Part shown: one piece after another, positions 50,451 through 50,588 of the stretch
Position numbering within the stretch: position 1 is the first letter of the stretch
Layout: each line of letters begins with the position of its first letter
DNA from: JBEKIK01 sp050013075
Lineage (GTDB): Bacteria; Planctomycetota; Planctomycetia; Pirellulales; Thermoguttaceae
Direction of reading: 5' to 3'
NCBI GenBank assembly: GCA_050013075.1
Contig: JBEKFZ010000023.1
Span: 1 to 50,588, forward strand
Length of the DNA: 50,588 nucleotides
Program-made: the position numbers and the translations under genes
Notes under the pieces: model-generated
Databases searched by the model: none
What the model was told of the DNA's origin: nothing
What the model saw: only the letters and a program-made list of their open reading frames with translations

Positions 50451-50588
50451 CTATCCGTTCAATTTTTTTCGGAAACAATTGAAATCCGCCAATATATCCG
50501 TTTCCGAAAGGTTTTTTTCCAGCATGGCAGCGCGGGTGAGTTCGGAAAGTCGGCGAAATTCTTCCTTGTGTTCCACGAAGGTCAACTT
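50451..50588 (-). CDS. partial antitoxin-like gene before the PIN toxin (cut by window edge)
   Basis: 45 residues are visible from the right edge to TAG at 50451-50453, reading VEHKEEFRRLSELTRAAMLEKNLSETDILADFNCFRKKLNG. The helical, charged C-terminus and the position 4 bases before the PIN gene suggest the antitoxin of this pair. The DNA-binding N-terminus, if any, lies outside. Confidence 0.6.
   Translation of the reverse strand, partial: KLTFVEHKEEFRRLSELTRAAMLEKNLSETDILADFNCFRKKLNG

Overview
The window looks like a chromosomal segment of a planctomycete, probably of the Pirellulales type. The evidence is a PEP-CTERM surface protein (27949-29136), a beta-barrel-like outer-membrane protein with planctomycete-style features (24218-25237), a DUF4912 protein (39681-40775), a PQQ-type beta-propeller protein, two TMTC-like TPR membrane glycosyltransferase candidates, and an F1Fo ATP synthase operon whose c and b subunits carry signal peptides. 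Coding DNA is moderately GC-rich. Exceptions are an AT-rich patch at about 38.65-39.5 kb (AlbA_2-domain gene) and the leader in front of the ATP synthase operon. No rRNA, tRNA, prophage, complete insertion sequence or CRISPR array was seen.

Layout. 0-6.2 kb: a gene tail, a palindromic MITE-like repeat, a small unknown gene, hisF, then a pilT-like ATPase coupled to a membrane-anchored protein that looks like a dead PilB/GspE ATPase, followed by CvpA-like and DUF4190-like membrane proteins. 6.2-14.5 kb: a fucose/arabinose isomerase-family protein (minus), nadB (plus), and a minus-strand lactate-oxidation set lutA - iron alcohol dehydrogenase - lutB - lutC. 14.7-22.8 kb: a secreted unknown protein coupled to two tandem TPR/GT-C paralogs, meeting a hybrid histidine kinase head-on. 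23.2-30 kb: a SAM-hydroxide adenosyltransferase family protein, an outer-membrane protein, bioA, a ParDE module, an FG-GAP-like PEP-CTERM protein behind a poly-G promoter, and an RHH/PIN module. 30-34.2 kb: purH-trpC (overlapping) and a PQQ beta-propeller protein. 34.7-40.8 kb: an unrecognised 1318-residue protein, the AlbA_2 protein and the DUF4912 protein. 41.3-49.4 kb: atpZ-like, atpI-like and atpBEFHAGDC. 49.5 kb to the end: a small membrane protein and a PIN/antitoxin module cut by the window edge.

The strongest unexplained signal is repeat architecture. Nearly every gene boundary carries short arrays of degenerate units with an exact 7-base period. The unit sequence differs from array to array. 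The arrays lie directly against start codons (hisF, pilT-like, nadB, atpH, atpG, atpC) and even supply stop codons (hisF, trpC, lutB). They are mixed with several families of perfect hairpins, many ending in GGGGCTAAAC or GCGGCTAAAC. One composite, a hairpin plus exactly five heptamers, sits in frame at the same place in both TPR/GT-C paralogs. Other leads are a TTGACA / G14 / TAAATT promoter that could phase-vary the PEP-CTERM protein, and the apparently inactive membrane-bound PilB-like protein beside the PilT-like ATPase.
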